Shown piece after piece: positions 23,371 through 35,033 of a DNA stretch of 64,000 bases. Origin of the DNA: Zarea fungicola (Eukaryota > Ascomycota > Sordariomycetes > Hypocreales > Cordycipitaceae); NCBI GenBank assembly GCA_900169235.1, contig FWCC01000350.1:410-64409 (forward strand), in the 5' to 3' direction. The position numbers were made by a program, and so were the translations under genes. The notes under the pieces are model-generated. The model saw only the letters and a program-made list of their open reading frames with translations. It did no database searches and was not told the origin of the DNA. How positions within the stretch are numbered: the stretch's first letter is position 1; every line of letters begins with the position of its first letter.

Positions 23371-26300
23371 ATGACCACAAACATGAGTGAGCTAGATCCG
23401 TCACTCTACACCATCATATGGATTGCGCCGCTGGAGATTGAGTACCGGGCGGCCCTTCACATACTTGATCATGTTCACGCAGGCCGGTTCCGGGCCACCC
23501 AAGGCGATGACTACGTCTACAGGGCCGGCGATATCCACGGCCACAACATCGTTGTCGCCACGCTCCCCGCAGGCCAGGAGTACGGGACCGGTTCCGCCGC
23601 CGCTCTCGCTAGTCAAATCAAAAAGTTCTTCCCCAACCTCTGGCTTGGCTTGCTAGTTGGAGTCGCGGCCGGTCTTCCGAATCTGACCAAGAGTCCCCCC
23701 CTTGACATTCGTCTCGGCGATGTCCTCGTGGGACTCCCGATCGGAGAGAGTGCGGGACTCATAGCGTACGATTTGGGAAAAGAGACTGTCGATGGGTTTC
23801 AGCTGCTACAATGTGGTCGCGTCTTGGCTTCGACTAACCCGTTGATTCAATCAGCCATCGGCAGCATCAAGGCAATGGCGCCAGACGACACCAACGCCTT
23901 CCTTCCATTCTACGAGACGATCAAGAATAAGCAGCATGCAAATGGTACGTTTGCCGATCCCGGTCAAAAGGAAGATGTTCTCTATCAGACCAATGGCAAA
24001 GGAGTCGAAGAAATAGTAGTACGAGAGGAGCGGGCGGCAGAGAAACGCACTCGTGTGTGGTACGGCTCTATTGGGTCCGGGGACAAATTGGTCAAGAACG
24101 CCCGTAAGCGCAACGAATTGAGGGATACACACAACATTATCGGGTTAGAAATGGAGGCAGCCGGCACGATGAACCGTATACCCGTCGGGGTCGTCCGCGG
24201 TGTCTGTGATTACGGAGACGAACGCAAGAACAAGCAGTGGCAGCCCTATGCTGCGGCGATGGCTGCGGCGTATGCCAAGGCAATTTTATTTGAGCTCGGG
24301 CCTGGCAGTGGCATCCGAGAGCAAGGCGGTGAGTATGATCTGGTTAATCTGGTTAATCTGGTTAATCTCTTTAATCTTTTTAATCTCTTTAATCTTTTTA
24401 ATTTCTTTAATTTCTTTAATCTGTTCAATGTGTTCAATGTGTTTATTTTCTGTTTCATTTCTCTTTTAGCAATCCCAGACACGCCGCTGACTTGGATGTA
24501 GGTATTACGCGCCAGTTGCCACATGGATTGATGCTCTGTGATCTTCCAGCAAAATCAGATCGCTTCTTCGGGAGACATCTCGAGCTCTCGGAAATTAAAG
24601 CGGCACTTCTGTCATCTGTTGGACGGGCTGGTGCAGTGTTGTGCGGAATCTCTGGCTCTGGCAAGACCCAGCTAGCACTCGAGCTTGTCTCCAAAGAGCA
24701 AAACAACATCTCGGCGATTTTGTGGATTGATGCTGGATCTCCGAGCAGTGTAAACGAGTCCATGAGATCCTGTGCCAGTCGCGTGCGCCAGGAGATACCG
24801 GAGTTCCAACATCACGAAGCAAATCCATCACCACAATCATTTGTCTTAGCGTGGCTAAGAACAACTCCCGATAAGAATTGGCTTGTTATCATCGACGGAG
24901 CAGATGACTTTATCGTAAATAAAAAACTGCTGGAATCATTCAAGTCAATTCAACATGGAGCGATATGTGTCACGTCAACACACAAAGCTGTGGCAAAATT
25001 CTTCGGCGTGAAGCAGGTTCTCGTTGAGCGCCTGGATCTCAATGCTTCCCAAGCTCTTATCCTCTGGCGAGCTTTTGAAAGTGACCAAAATCAGTCACAA
25101 GAAGGCAATTATTCTCCATTGCCATAGGTTCATGACTGATTGGCTAACTCTTTCCAGTTCACGATGCTGTCAGACATGCGGCCCAGGTCCTCGGCGGTTT
25201 CCCGCTGGCCCTCGAGCTGGCTGGAATCCTGATTAATGAGGGGATTGTGCCTTGGAGAAAATTTGCCGAAGCTTTTACCTTTAGGTATCAACGACTAGCA
25301 AAGCACAGAGTAGACCCGGGAATGTTGCCATGGGACAAGGGCGATAGCCTTTTTAGCGTATTCGACGACTTGTACAAGTCGCTCGTGGACAGGAACACTG
25401 ATGCCGGTCTTTTACTTACGCTGTGTGCTGTCTATGGGCCTTGGAGTATTCCCATTTCCCTTCTCCGGGGACTGCAATTACATGATGGCGAGGTTGCAGC
25501 GCAAGACGACAGCTGGGGCCAGCTACAGACTTTGCTCCACGATGACATTGAGCTCAAATCTGCTATTGAAGAGCTCTGCAGAGTTTTCCTCGCCAAGAAA
25601 CAGCAAGACAAGTCCTTGGATGTACTGAGCGTCTCTCTGCACCCCTCTGTTTGCCAATGGCGCTTTGAGACCCTAGGTGAGCAAACGGCCGACTGGATTA
25701 TGCAGGCCTCTACCGGCCTGGTGAGGCACATTGAGTCTACCACCACTCGACAGCAGTGAGTTTCAAAGACATGCTTTTTGCCATTAGAACCCGAATTGAC
25801 TCCACCTAGGAAAGCAAGATTGGAAGGAAGCTCCATTGATACCGCCCATAGATTCTTCAATCATTTCGACCGGTGTTTGAATGCGATCTGGAGATATGTA
25901 GACGACCGCGACCTGGAACCACCCGACGGCAGGTTTGCCTCTCAATATTTTACGATATGCTCATGCATGGCCAACATGTATCTGTCAGTTGGCAAATTTA
26001 CGATTGCCAGGAAGTTATTTTCAACGGCGATCAACTACACCCACTCCACACATTCTTGGGACGCGAGCAATGCGGCCCGGGTGAGGTTGCTCTGCGGCCT
26101 TGGAACATCGTGCGGAAAAATGGGCGAACTGGCCGAGGCAGAGGAAGCACTGGAATCGGCTTGGGCAATGGCCACGGCTGTGCATGGTCATGAAAGCGAC
26201 GAAGCCATCGAGATTGGCTCGCAGCTAAAGACCATGCGGGAAAGATCCGCTGTGCGACTGAGCCAGCACAAACGGGTTGTAGTTGCGAGTACAGGGAGAA

Positions 26301-27847
26301 AGCCGAAACGCGCCGTCGTTGAAGCGGACGGCTACGCCGAGGCGGGGAGTAAGCCACTATGCCTGGAAGAACAGGATGAGGCCATTGTCAAGCTCAAGCT
26401 GCTTCTTGAGAGTGACACTGATGGTAAAAAAATGAGTATAGCTGGTCAAACGCTACTATGGCCAGCCATTGCGAGCAGAAATACAGCCATTGTTAAGCTA
26501 CTCCTTGAGAAGGGCGTTGATGTGGAGATGAAGGATACGCGCGGTAGGACGCCGCTATTGCTAGCCATTAACAGCAGAAACATGACCGCTGTTAGGCTAC
26601 TTCTCGACATTGGCGTCGATGTGGAGGTAAGGGATACAGATGGAAGGACGCCGCTATTGTTTGCTGTTCAGAAAGGAGATAAGAACCTAGTTGAACTACT
26701 TCTTAACATGGGCGCTAGGGTTGACGCGAAGGGCGGAGATGGTCAGACGCCGGAACAGCGCGGCGCCGCCGCTGGGCATAATTCTATCGATGACTTGCTG
26801 TTTGATAATATACATGAGGAGGATAGCGGGGATGAGAATGGTGAGATGGTATTACGGCGGACTAAGAAGCCTAGATACAAGGCAATTTTCCGGCTCCTTT
26901 ACGAGAATGGCGCGGACGTCAAAGCAAGGGTTGAGGATAACAAGACGGCTCTGTGGTGGTCCGCTGCGACTAGAAGTGAGGTTATTAATAAGCTACTGCT
27001 TGAGAGAGGCACCGAAATCGATGCGGAGAATATGGTGGACGTTTTGACGCCGTTATTATGGGCCATCACAGTTGGGAATAAGGCCATCGCTGAGCTGCTT
27101 CTCAGGGAGGGCGCTGAAATTGAAGCCAAGGCCACGGTCTATCGTTGCACGCCACTAATATGTGCCGCTGCAGCTGGGCATGAGGCTATTGTTGAGCTAC
27201 TTCTTGAGCGCGGTGCTGATATTGAAGCAAGAGATGGGGAGTTTGGGCAGACGGCGCTATCATGGGCCATCTTGGAAGCACGATACAGTCACAATATTGT
27301 CAAACTCCTTGTTCTGAAGGGCGCTAATATTGAGGCCAAGGATAGAAAGGACGGCCGGACGCCACTACTGAATGCTACTATAGCTGGGCTTGAGGCAATT
27401 GTTGAGCTGCTTCTTGACATGGGCGTGGATACTGAGATAAAAGATGGGAAACGTGGGACAGCTCCGCTATGCGTGGCTGCTTATATGGGATATAAGGCCA
27501 TTGTTAAGCTACTGCTTGAGAAGGGCGCTGATATTGAGGCCAGGGATACATACTTTGGTGAGACGCCACTATTATGCGCTGCCGGATGTGGGCGAGAGAA
27601 TATTGTTGAGCTGCTCCTTGAGAACGGCGCCGATATCGAGGCAAAAGATGCACAGTATCAGCAGACTGCTCTATGGCTGGCCGCCGAGAAGGGGTATACG
27701 AGTGTCGTTAAGCTCCTTCTTCAGAGGGGCGCTGACATGGAGGCTAAGAATAAACAAGGTGAGACGCTGCTATGGTGGGCTTCCGAAAGAGGAAATGAAG
27801 CCGTCGTTGGGCTGATTCTTGACCAACACTACAAAACCTCGAATTGA
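23371..27847 (+). CDS. fungal NLR: PNP_UDP - NB-ARC - ankyrin repeats
   Basis: Exons 23371-24328, 24502-25080, 25158-25755 and 25810-27847 (introns 173, 77 and 54 nt) give 1390 aa. Residues 15-310 form a nucleoside-phosphorylase/hydrolase-type domain, with EYGTGSAAA, the EME motif at 260-262 and CDYGD around Asp280. The STAND NTPase follows: P-loop GISGSGKT at 368-375, Walker B LVIIDGADD at 447-455, a sensor-like AICVTST, and the NB-ARC GGFPLALELAG at 525-535. A helical, TPR-like linker lies at about 720-830. From about 923 to the end there are 13-14 ankyrin repeats (VELLLERGADIEARD type), one of them interrupted by an acidic insert. Such proteins are fungal innate-recognition receptors: the repeats sense, the NTPase oligomerises and the N-terminal enzyme acts. 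PNP-type immune effectors can cleave nucleotides; activity here is inferred. All key motifs are intact. Confidence 0.88.
24340..24442 (+). repeat. 9-bp minisatellite inside NLR intron 1
   Basis: About eleven degenerate copies of TGGTTAATC / TCTTTAATC lie in the first intron of the PNP-NB-ARC gene. The unit is a multiple of three and stop-free, so the retained intron reads as a hydrophobic Asn-Leu-Phe tract. Confidence 0.85.
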
Positions 27848-27984
27848 TAGACTGAGCTTTAGGTGTTAAGCGCGGGCTGATCGACCTCCGACGTGTTCAG
27901 CAGGATCCCATGTTGAGTAAGGATGGGACAGTTTTTAAACCGCGACGCAACAAAAAGCCCACGCCACGCAGCATGTCATCCTCA

Positions 27985-28011
27985 GCAGGAGCAGAGATTG
28001 AAGCAAAAGAT
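27985..28011 (+). pseudogene. possible ankyrin-repeat remnant
   Basis: About 140 bp past the NLR stop codon another frame reads AGAEIEAKD, matching the ankyrin loop consensus of this NLR (GADIEAKD). It may be the relic of a longer repeat array lost by a stop or a deletion. Nine residues are weak evidence. Confidence 0.3.
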
Positions 28012-28042
28012 CACATGAACCAAATACATTTTATGTACGTTG

Positions 28043-29119
28043 TTAACTGCTCTCCGAAGCCGATTCTCCCCTCCTGTACTGCACCTGCGAACTTCGATAC
28101 CGCTCTTCTTCCTCCTCGCCCCTCCACGTCCGGCCATGTAAGTGCCTCAAGCACGACACCTTGCCCTCCTCCGGATTATACAACCAGGTAGCCCACTTTG
28201 CCCACTGCCCGTCCTTCATCTGCCCTCGCGCCTTTTGGCCGATGGTATCCTCGATGAAGGCCCCGCGCATCATGGCCAGGCGGCTCGGAAACACACGCTC
28301 CATGTAGTGCGCAACCAATGCTACGTGTGGCTTGTCATGCCAAAAGTACATGGGAGTCAGCGGGACGACAGCTTTGCTGCTTGTCGTCATTGGAGATGGT
28401 GCTGCATAGTCGCCAGTGAGGGCGACGGAGAGCGTGCGCAGCGCCGGGTAGGGCGTGACTTGCTCAGACGTGGCGTACGAAGCGCGACGCCCTGACGGAA
28501 GGCAGACGTACTTGATCGGTTTTTCTTCCGAGGAGGCCTGCATGACGCCGAGGAGAGAGGTGATGGGTACGTCGTAGATGAGACGCCAGTCGTGCTGGTG
28601 CACCCAGACATACGGCGTGGTGTCGCCGACGGCACGCAGAGCGCTGCGGACCCCAAGACCGAATCCCAAACGGCGGTCCTGCGCCTCGATAAACTTGACC
28701 CTACCGTCTTGCGTGGACGCGATGGTATACGACACGGGCGTGTTGGTTCGTATCAGCGCGCCATACTCGGCCTCGCTTTCCGTCACAGTTAAGTCCGTGC
28801 TACCAGCACCAGCATCATCAGATACGTCTTTTCGAAATGCCGTGAGAAAAAGCTGCTTGACTCGCTCCTTGTAGAGGGTGTACTTTTCCGCCGTTTCTGG
28901 CGTGACGTAGCCCTTTTTGAAGCGTGATTCCGTCGTCACCTGCTCATAGGTATCAAATACGACAATCACATTGCAGTTGAGAAGTGGTGGGCAGTGGATG
29001 CGGAAAGACTCGAGAACGCTGGTGAGCAGTTCGGTGGAGGGAGCCGAGGGCGTGGGAGACGTGGTGATAATCAGCGTCAGGAGACTTGCGACGGAATCAT
29101 TCTGTGAGACATTGCTCAT
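28043..29119 (-). CDS. conserved protein, possible glycosyltransferase-like
   Basis: A single exon of 358 aa from ATG 29119. The N-terminus reads as alternating beta strands and helices (SLLTLIITTSPTPS, then NVIVVFDTYEQV), resembling the Rossmann-like start of a GT-A nucleotide-sugar transferase. The middle has TPYVWVHQHDWRLIYDV, a candidate acidic/His site, and KYVCLPSGRRASY. The C-terminal part has PMYFWHDKPHVA, AFIEDTIGQKARGQ and WATWLYNPEEGKV. No signal peptide or membrane helix is evident, which is unusual for a Golgi enzyme. The family assignment is a guess from strand pattern; the coding status is secure because of length, composition and absence of stops. It shares a 550-bp divergent promoter region with the thioesterase gene. 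Confidence 0.7.
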   Translation of the reverse strand: MSNVSQNDSVASLLTLIITTSPTPSAPSTELLTSVLESFRIHCPPLLNCNVIVVFDTYEQVTTESRFKKGYVTPETAEKYTLYKERVKQLFLTAFRKDVSDDAGAGSTDLTVTESEAEYGALIRTNTPVSYTIASTQDGRVKFIEAQDRRLGFGLGVRSALRAVGDTTPYVWVHQHDWRLIYDVPITSLLGVMQASSEEKPIKYVCLPSGRRASYATSEQVTPYPALRTLSVALTGDYAAPSPMTTSSKAVVPLTPMYFWHDKPHVALVAHYMERVFPSRLAMMRGAFIEDTIGQKARGQMKDGQWAKWATWLYNPEEGKVSCLRHLHGRTWRGEEEEERYRSSQVQYRRGESASESS

Positions 29120-29548
29120 GGCCGCAAGCTGCTGCGCCGGGGTTTGTGTTGCAGCGGTTGATGGTTTGAAGTGCTGCGCAAGGAAATTTTAAAATTTATT
29201 TTTTGTGCCTTTTGATAGGCCGAAGCTTCTTTGGAAGCGGGATGCGCTGAAGTCCCACTGTGGTAGGCATGTCATCATGGACATGGCAAAGATAAAAAGA
29301 ATGAAATAAAAGGAATTACAGTTTTTTTTTATTAAATTAATACAATACTTTGACAATCCTTGTAAATACGCCGTGGTTGATGAATTTACTTGATGTAAAA
29401 GCAAGTACATTTTGCCAAGAGTGCACAGTTCGGCGTCCGTTCTGCCGACTGCCGTCCCGAGGTTCAGCTGTCCCCGAAGCCGCCTGGTATCTTCATTCAT
29501 CATCACGCACGGCCGCGACTCTTCCTCAACATCCCCAATTCTGAGCAT

Positions 29549-29579
29549 ATATACATACATACATACATACATACATACA
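29549..29579. repeat. (ATAC)n microsatellite in divergent promoter
   Basis: About seven ATAC units roughly 95 bp upstream of the thioesterase start, between two divergent genes. Confidence 0.9.
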
Positions 29580-29670
29580 CAGGAGCCACAGATTGCAAAA
29601 AACACCACCCCAGCAACGCACACTTTCATCCAGGTGATCACACCTGTCCCAACTCATCCCCCACGTTGCG

Positions 29671-30339
29671 ATGCCGGATCTAGAAGCGCTGCGTCTTCAT
29701 GACTTTATAGGCAAGGCGCCCATCGATAAAGATGCCATTGCCTTTTTCTCCACCATCCCACACATAAAAACATACCTCGACGACCTGGACGCGCTGCAGC
29801 CGGTACCATTTTACAGCAGGACACCCGCGCCAGACACTAGCGAGAACTCGTTTTTCAATGAGACTCTCAATTCCAAAGACACCATCCCCCATGCGCTTCT
29901 GCTCCTGCGCCGCGATATTGCGCGTCTAGAGTACTCCTTTGACAATGCGAGCAACGCCACCGACAAGGGTGCGTCTGATATACCAGAAATCGTCGCGCTC
30001 TTCAGTCTTGGGCCAAAGCTTAATGGGTACCGCGACACTGTGCACGGCGGCATGCTGGCCGTGCTGCTGGATGAGGTGGTCGGCTTCAACGTCGACGGAT
30101 TGATGGGGTGCGTGGAGGCGCAGGAGACGAATGGTGCGCGAGCCCGGCAGTACACGGCGTATCTGAACACAACCTACAAGCGGCCCGTTACCGCACCGGG
30201 TGTGTACGCCGTCGAGTCGCGGCTCGTCAAGCGGGACGGACGAAAGTGGTTCCTCGAGGGGCGCATAGTTGGCCAGGATGGCGCTGTATACACGGAAGCA
30301 GAGGTATTATACGTCAAGGCGAGAGACGGTGCGTTATAA
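29671..30339 (+). CDS. hotdog-fold thioesterase-family protein
   Basis: A single exon of 222 aa from ATG 29671. The C-terminal half carries the PaaI/4HBT hotdog signature: GYRDTVHGGMLAVLLDEVVG, with the HGG turn before the long hotdog helix and its acidic residue (Asp/Glu in LLDE). It is followed by strands TAYLNTTYKRPV and RKWFLEGRIVGQDG. The first 90 residues form a fungal-type extension (FFSTIPHIKTYLDDL). Such proteins hydrolyse acyl-CoA or related thioesters in the cytosol or organelles; the substrate is not readable. No clear targeting signal was seen. It lies convergent to the CYP52-like P450, which raises a shared role in fatty-acyl metabolism (inference). Confidence 0.82.
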   Translation: MPDLEALRLHDFIGKAPIDKDAIAFFSTIPHIKTYLDDLDALQPVPFYSRTPAPDTSENSFFNETLNSKDTIPHALLLLRRDIARLEYSFDNASNATDKGASDIPEIVALFSLGPKLNGYRDTVHGGMLAVLLDEVVGFNVDGLMGCVEAQETNGARARQYTAYLNTTYKRPVTAPGVYAVESRLVKRDGRKWFLEGRIVGQDGAVYTEAEVLYVKARDGAL

Positions 30340-30584
30340 AGTTGCATAATCAGCGCAATTCAATAGACGGGCACACGAATCTGAAAGAGAACCTGACGGA
30401 ACATTTCATTCATGACATTCTGATACACAAGTTGATAAAGATAATAAGCTTATTGTCGTCCACCAGAAAAAAAAAGACACAAGCGCCGCCTCGTTAATTT
30501 AAATTACACCGCTATAAACCAAACACAATATTTTCTTCTTTTTCGGTTTCTTTTTGGCTCTTTTCTTTTTAAACCCGAGAGACA

Positions 30585-32284
30585 CTAAGCCTCGTGCAAC
30601 TTGACCAGCGTCTTGACCGGCGACGAGGTGACGTTGAGAAACGTCTTCTCCCCCTTCTCCGGATCCAGATTCTCAATCCGATCAAACCGCTGCAGCAGCC
30701 TCACCATCACGTAACCCGCCTCCGTCAGCGCAAACTGCTGGCCCAGGCAAATACGGGGCCCGCCGTTGAAGGGCAGAAACTCCCACCCGACCTTGCGCCC
30801 CTCCCACCGGCTCGGCCGGAACTCCAGCGCGTCCGGGCCCCAAATGTCCTTGCGGCGGTGCATCATGTTGACGCTGTACATGACCTCCTCGCCCGCGCGA
30901 ATATACAGCGGCGACCGCCCATCGTCGCCGCCGCCGCGGGGCAGCGTGGTGTCGCGGACGGCGCGGCGGCTGTTGCCGGGCACCGACGGGTGCAGCCGCA
31001 TCGTCTCGGAGAGGACGTGCTGCAGGAGCGCGTTGCCCTTGAGCGTCTCAAACGTGATGCGGTCGGTGGAAGCCGCATCCGTCGCGCTATAAGGACCGAA
31101 ATCAGAAACGACGGAGGCGTGGAGCTGCGCGTACACGTCCGGGTGGCGGGCGAGCTCGTAAAACGCCCACCCCAGGAGACCGGCCGTGGTGTCGCGCCCG
31201 GCAATGAGAATGTTGAGGAGCTGGCTGCGCAGCACGTAGGGGTCGCGCGTCTCCTTGACGAGCTCGTTCAGAAAGACGTACTCGCTGCCGTCCTCCTCCT
31301 CGGCGGCGGCGGGCGAGCGGGCCAGCGCGCGCTGCACGTAAAAGTCGGCGAAGCGGCGGACCTCGGCGCAGTCCTCGCGGAAGGACTTTGGGTTGTACAG
31401 AAAGTACAGGTCCATGAGCATGAAGCGGTAGGATATGGCCTGGTTGGCCCGGTCGAAGCGCTGGCCAAACGAGGACCAGTCTTCCTCGTCATCGCCGCCG
31501 CCTTTGCCGTTGTTCTTTGGCTTCTCCAGTGTCCCGTTGGGTGTGCTGGTCGCGCCGAGCCGCTGCGTGTTGACGCTCTTGCCAAAGAGAAACTCGGTGG
31601 CGGAATCGAGGGTGAGGTTGAAAAAGAGAGGGGCCAGGTCGACTTCGGGTGTCCAGCCGTCGTTGCTGCCGCCATTGTCGCGCTGCAGCCGGTTCATCAA
31701 GTGCTGGACGTGCACCTCCTCGACGTGCAAGTTGGAGATTTGGCTGCGTGCGAACTGAGGTCGCAACAGGGCTCGAGAATGTTGCCTACATTACAGTTTC
31801 ATCCCTTTATATTAACACGCCAAATTACAAAAAGAACAGGCACACACCCCTCGTCTACTGCAACTTACCAGTCCTTGCCATCAGAGGTAAAGATGCCACG
31901 GCCGAGCAGCGGCTCAAAGATGCCATATCGAAGCGGACCCAGCTCAAAGTCCTTGAACTGCGTCGCCAGAATCGCCTGTATATTCTCCGGCTCGCACGTC
32001 ATGTGAAACCAGGCGCCCATGTTGGTCTGACGCCACGTCGTGCGCTGGCCAATCTCGTTGTACACGGCCACCTCGTCCGTCAGGTAGTCATACTTGATCA
32101 GTGCCGAGATGGCGCGGTAGACGTGATCGATGCCGAGGGGAGCCCATCCGGGACGCTTAAAGGCAGGCTTGCAGCCGAGTGCCTTGGCCCGCCGGCGGTG
32201 AGAGAGTTCGACCCATGTTCGCTGGAGGATGTATACGGCAACGATGCTGGCAGCAATCGGCCAGTACGCAAACAGATACTGCAT
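30585..32284 (-). CDS. cytochrome P450, CYP52-like (fatty acid/alkane hydroxylase type)
   Basis: Exons 32284-31869 and 31785-30585 (intron 83 nt, GTAAGT donor, TGTAG acceptor) give 538 aa. The split codon restores the conserved [20 protein letters not shown]-helix. An N-terminal membrane anchor (about 1-20) is followed by basic residues and a PGW motif. The I-helix is AGRDTT at 334-339, ExxR is ETMR at 399-402, and the heme loop is [12 protein letters not shown] with the Cys ligand at 485. The [18 protein letters not shown] form and the H-x-R-A/E-LLRPQF block are typical of the CYP52 clan, whose members hydroxylate fatty acids or alkanes at the omega end in the ER. A Gly/Asn/Lys-rich insertion at about 220-240 is unusual. 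Exact subfamily and substrate cannot be read. Confidence 0.9.
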
Positions 32285-33784
32285 GATTTTTTCCCTTCTT
32301 TCCTGGGTTTACAAAGAGCCCTTTTTTCAGAAAAGCCGAAGCGGGGGGAGGAAGGACGCGGCGATCTTTGGTGACGAGGATTAGGGCCTCCATTATATAA
32401 GGAGCTGTCTATGCTATTCCTGCTACGACCTACAACCTTGGCTACTTCGCACAATGGTGGTTCGTCTAGGTTACACCGCGTCCGGTGCAGCCCATTCGGG
32501 GCGTGGCGCCCGAAGCGAGTCGTGAAACTTCCGGGGCTTGCTGCATGTGGCAGCAACTTTAGTGCCTGCATTCAGGCGTCCAATCAAGTGGCCGGGATCA
32601 GAGACTTGCAGTGATGATGATGCCGGTAGCGAGCGCAAGGCTACCGGGGCTGGCACTATGCTGCTCATCCTGCACACTGGCTTACAATGGCTTGGCTCAC
32701 TAGTTGGCTTGGTAGATGACTTTGGACAACTAGTTATCAGTGCCGTAAGAATACCAAGACACACAGTCGACTGTCAGGTCGAAATCCAGCGCGAGACCTG
32801 TGGGAGAAATGAGCTGAAGCACAGTTGATCGGGACCCTCGGGGCCGTCTTTCTTTACTGTAACCCTACTCGGATGATCAGGCCATATATCGCATGTGCTT
32901 GTGCATACTTGATGCTGTATTATGTGCAATGCCTGCCGTTTCTAATTACTGGTTCGTATGCAGTGGGCCGCTGGGCCGCTGGGCCGCTTTTTTGACAGGG
33001 CCGACGCTTTACAGTGGACCAGCTAGCCATTTGAGGCCATCACCAGCGCCTACCAGCGAGTCAATTGAGACTGCTGGTCAAGTTAAGCAAGGCTATTCTT
33101 GATGATGATGAAAGGAAAACGTTTGGAGCGTGTTAGTGCTTAGGGGTCATAATCTTAACTTTAGACCAATACTAACTAGGTTGCGTCCATACCTATTTTT
33201 TGTGATAAGCCGACTACAACTAGGCTCCGTAGGCTCCGTAGCGGGTTCGGGGCTTGGCGAGCGAACGAATGAAAAACGAACGAATGAAAATTGGCGCTTG
33301 ATTACAGAACAACAGTTACTGCTCGTAGCTCTTGGCTGAGACAGCCTGACACAACTTCGGGCATAATATTTCGTCCGCATCGCCGAAGGGTCCTCGCCGA
33401 AGCCATAAACCTAGAGCTTCATCTTTGCGGGGTAAAACTGGACCAAGAACACGGGTACCATTCAAGTACAGGAAAACGGAGCCACTGACCCGCCTATGAT
33501 GCTCCAATGAGGCACTAGAGGCAAATAGTGCGGTTGGGGAGGTTCGATGCAGCGATTTGCAGTCAATCACGGAGCAATGTCGTACACTGGTAGCTGTGCA
33601 GCTCTTCTCCGGCGTTTTGGAGACACGGCCGGTGCCGTCTTGGAGCCTGATGCAAGGGTATAAGACCTCGGCAAACCGTTAATGTGAAGGATAATGTGAA
33701 TGTCGATGAAACAAGATCAAATGCACCTTGATTAATAGTGTAAAAATAGGAACATCAACAAGACAGAAACAGTATCAGCGACAC
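32285..33784. other. divergent intergenic region, P450 / alcohol dehydrogenase
   Basis: A shared upstream region of 1.5 kb. It contains GGGCCGCT repeated three times (about 32964-32988) and a direct repeat of CGAACGAATGAAAA (about 33260-33290). No coding frame is convincing. Confidence 0.55.
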
Positions 33785-35033
33785 ATGTCAACAATGGAGC
33801 TCCCAGCCACTTACAAGGCCGCTGTATATGATGAGCCCGGCACAATCTCCACCAAGATTGTAGAGCTGCCCATGCCAGAGCCAGCAGAAGGCGAGGTGCT
33901 TATCAAACTGTGCGACTCCCACATCACCAAATGCAAAATGCTCCGTTAAGTTTCCACGCTGACGCGTCTGGCCTTGCTGCGCCCAAGAACCCACTCCGGC
34001 GTCTGCCACTCTGACATGGGCGTCATGATGAACTCGTGGGCCACCCTGCCGTTTCCCACTCCCAAAGGCCAGGTCGGCGGTCACGAAGGCGTTGGCGAAA
34101 TTGTCAAGTTTGGTCCTGGTGCCGAGATATCCGGGCTGTCACTGGGATCTCGCGTCGGTATCAAGTGGCTTGCCAGAGTCTGTGGCAAATGCGGTATGCA
34201 GCCATCACCCTTTGATTCCTCTGCATATTTTTTTTCAATCCATTAATAATTGTTTTTAAAAAGAGGCATGTAAAGTCAACGCAGATGGATCCTGCTTCAA
34301 GCATGCCATCTCCGGCTACTACACCCCCGGCACCTTTCAGCAGTACGCAATCGGCCAGGCCAACTATGTGACGCCCATCCCCGACGGCCTCGGCCCCGTC
34401 GACGCCGCGCCCATGCTCTGCGCCGGCATCACCGTGTACGCGGCCATTAAGCGCAGCAGGGCCCAAGCCGGACAGTGGATCGTCATTGCCGGCGCCGGCG
34501 GGGGGTTGGGCCACCTGGGCGTGCAGATTGCGAGCCGCGGCCTCGGTCTGCGCGTCGTGGGCGTCGACCACGGCAGCAAGGCCGACCTGGTCCGCGCGTC
34601 CGGCGCGGAGCACTTTGTCGACATTACGCAGTTCCCGCGCGATGATGACCACAAGGCCATCATGGCGCACGTAAAGGGCCTGTGCGACGGCATCGGCGCC
34701 CATGCGGTGGTGGTGTGCACGGCGTCCAACGTTGCGTACGCGCAGGCGCTGGGGTTTCTGCGCTTCGAGGGCACGCTGGTGTGCGTGGGCATGCCGGAGC
34801 ACGCGGCGGTGCCGATTGCGAATGCGTTCCCGGCCAAGATTGTCGCGGGCCACTTGAGCATTACGGGGTCGGCGGTTGGGAATCGCGCGGATGCGGCGGC
34901 GGTTCTGGAGATGGCGGCCAAGGGCATCATCAAGAGCCACTCGCGCGTGGAGAAGCTGGAGCAGCTGACGAGTGTGTTTAAAGAGATGGATGAGGGGAAG
35001 CTGCAGGGGCGAGTTGTCCTCGACCTGTGGTGA
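33785..35033 (+). CDS. zinc-dependent alcohol dehydrogenase (ADH1-like)
   Basis: Exons 33785-33909, 33988-34193 and 34264-35033 (introns 78 and 70 nt) give 366 aa. ATG 33785 is used (MSTMELPATYKAAVYDEPG); ATG 33794 is an alternative in the same frame. The first splice restores LIKL-THSGVCHSD, with the catalytic-zinc Cys; the donor is GTGCGA and a CTGAC branch supports it. The second restores the four-Cys structural-zinc loop CGKCEACKVNADGSC. The catalytic His is in QVGGHEGVGEI. The Rossmann glycine motif is AGAGGGLGHLGVQIA, followed by VVGVDHGSKADL. It is a medium-chain NAD(P)-dependent ADH oxidising or reducing primary alcohols and aldehydes, without a visible mitochondrial signal. Being divergent from a CYP52-like P450, it could oxidise omega-hydroxy fatty acids; that role is inference. 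Confidence 0.9.

Noticed and set aside
25756..25787. 32-nt intron at the third NLR junction
   Set aside because: Too short and out of frame; the 54-nt intron ending at 25809 restores the frame of the helical linker.
30594..32006. 470-codon plus-strand frame opposite the P450
   Set aside because: The minus strand has all P450 motifs across a spliced model; the plus-strand translation is Arg/Ala/Val filler.
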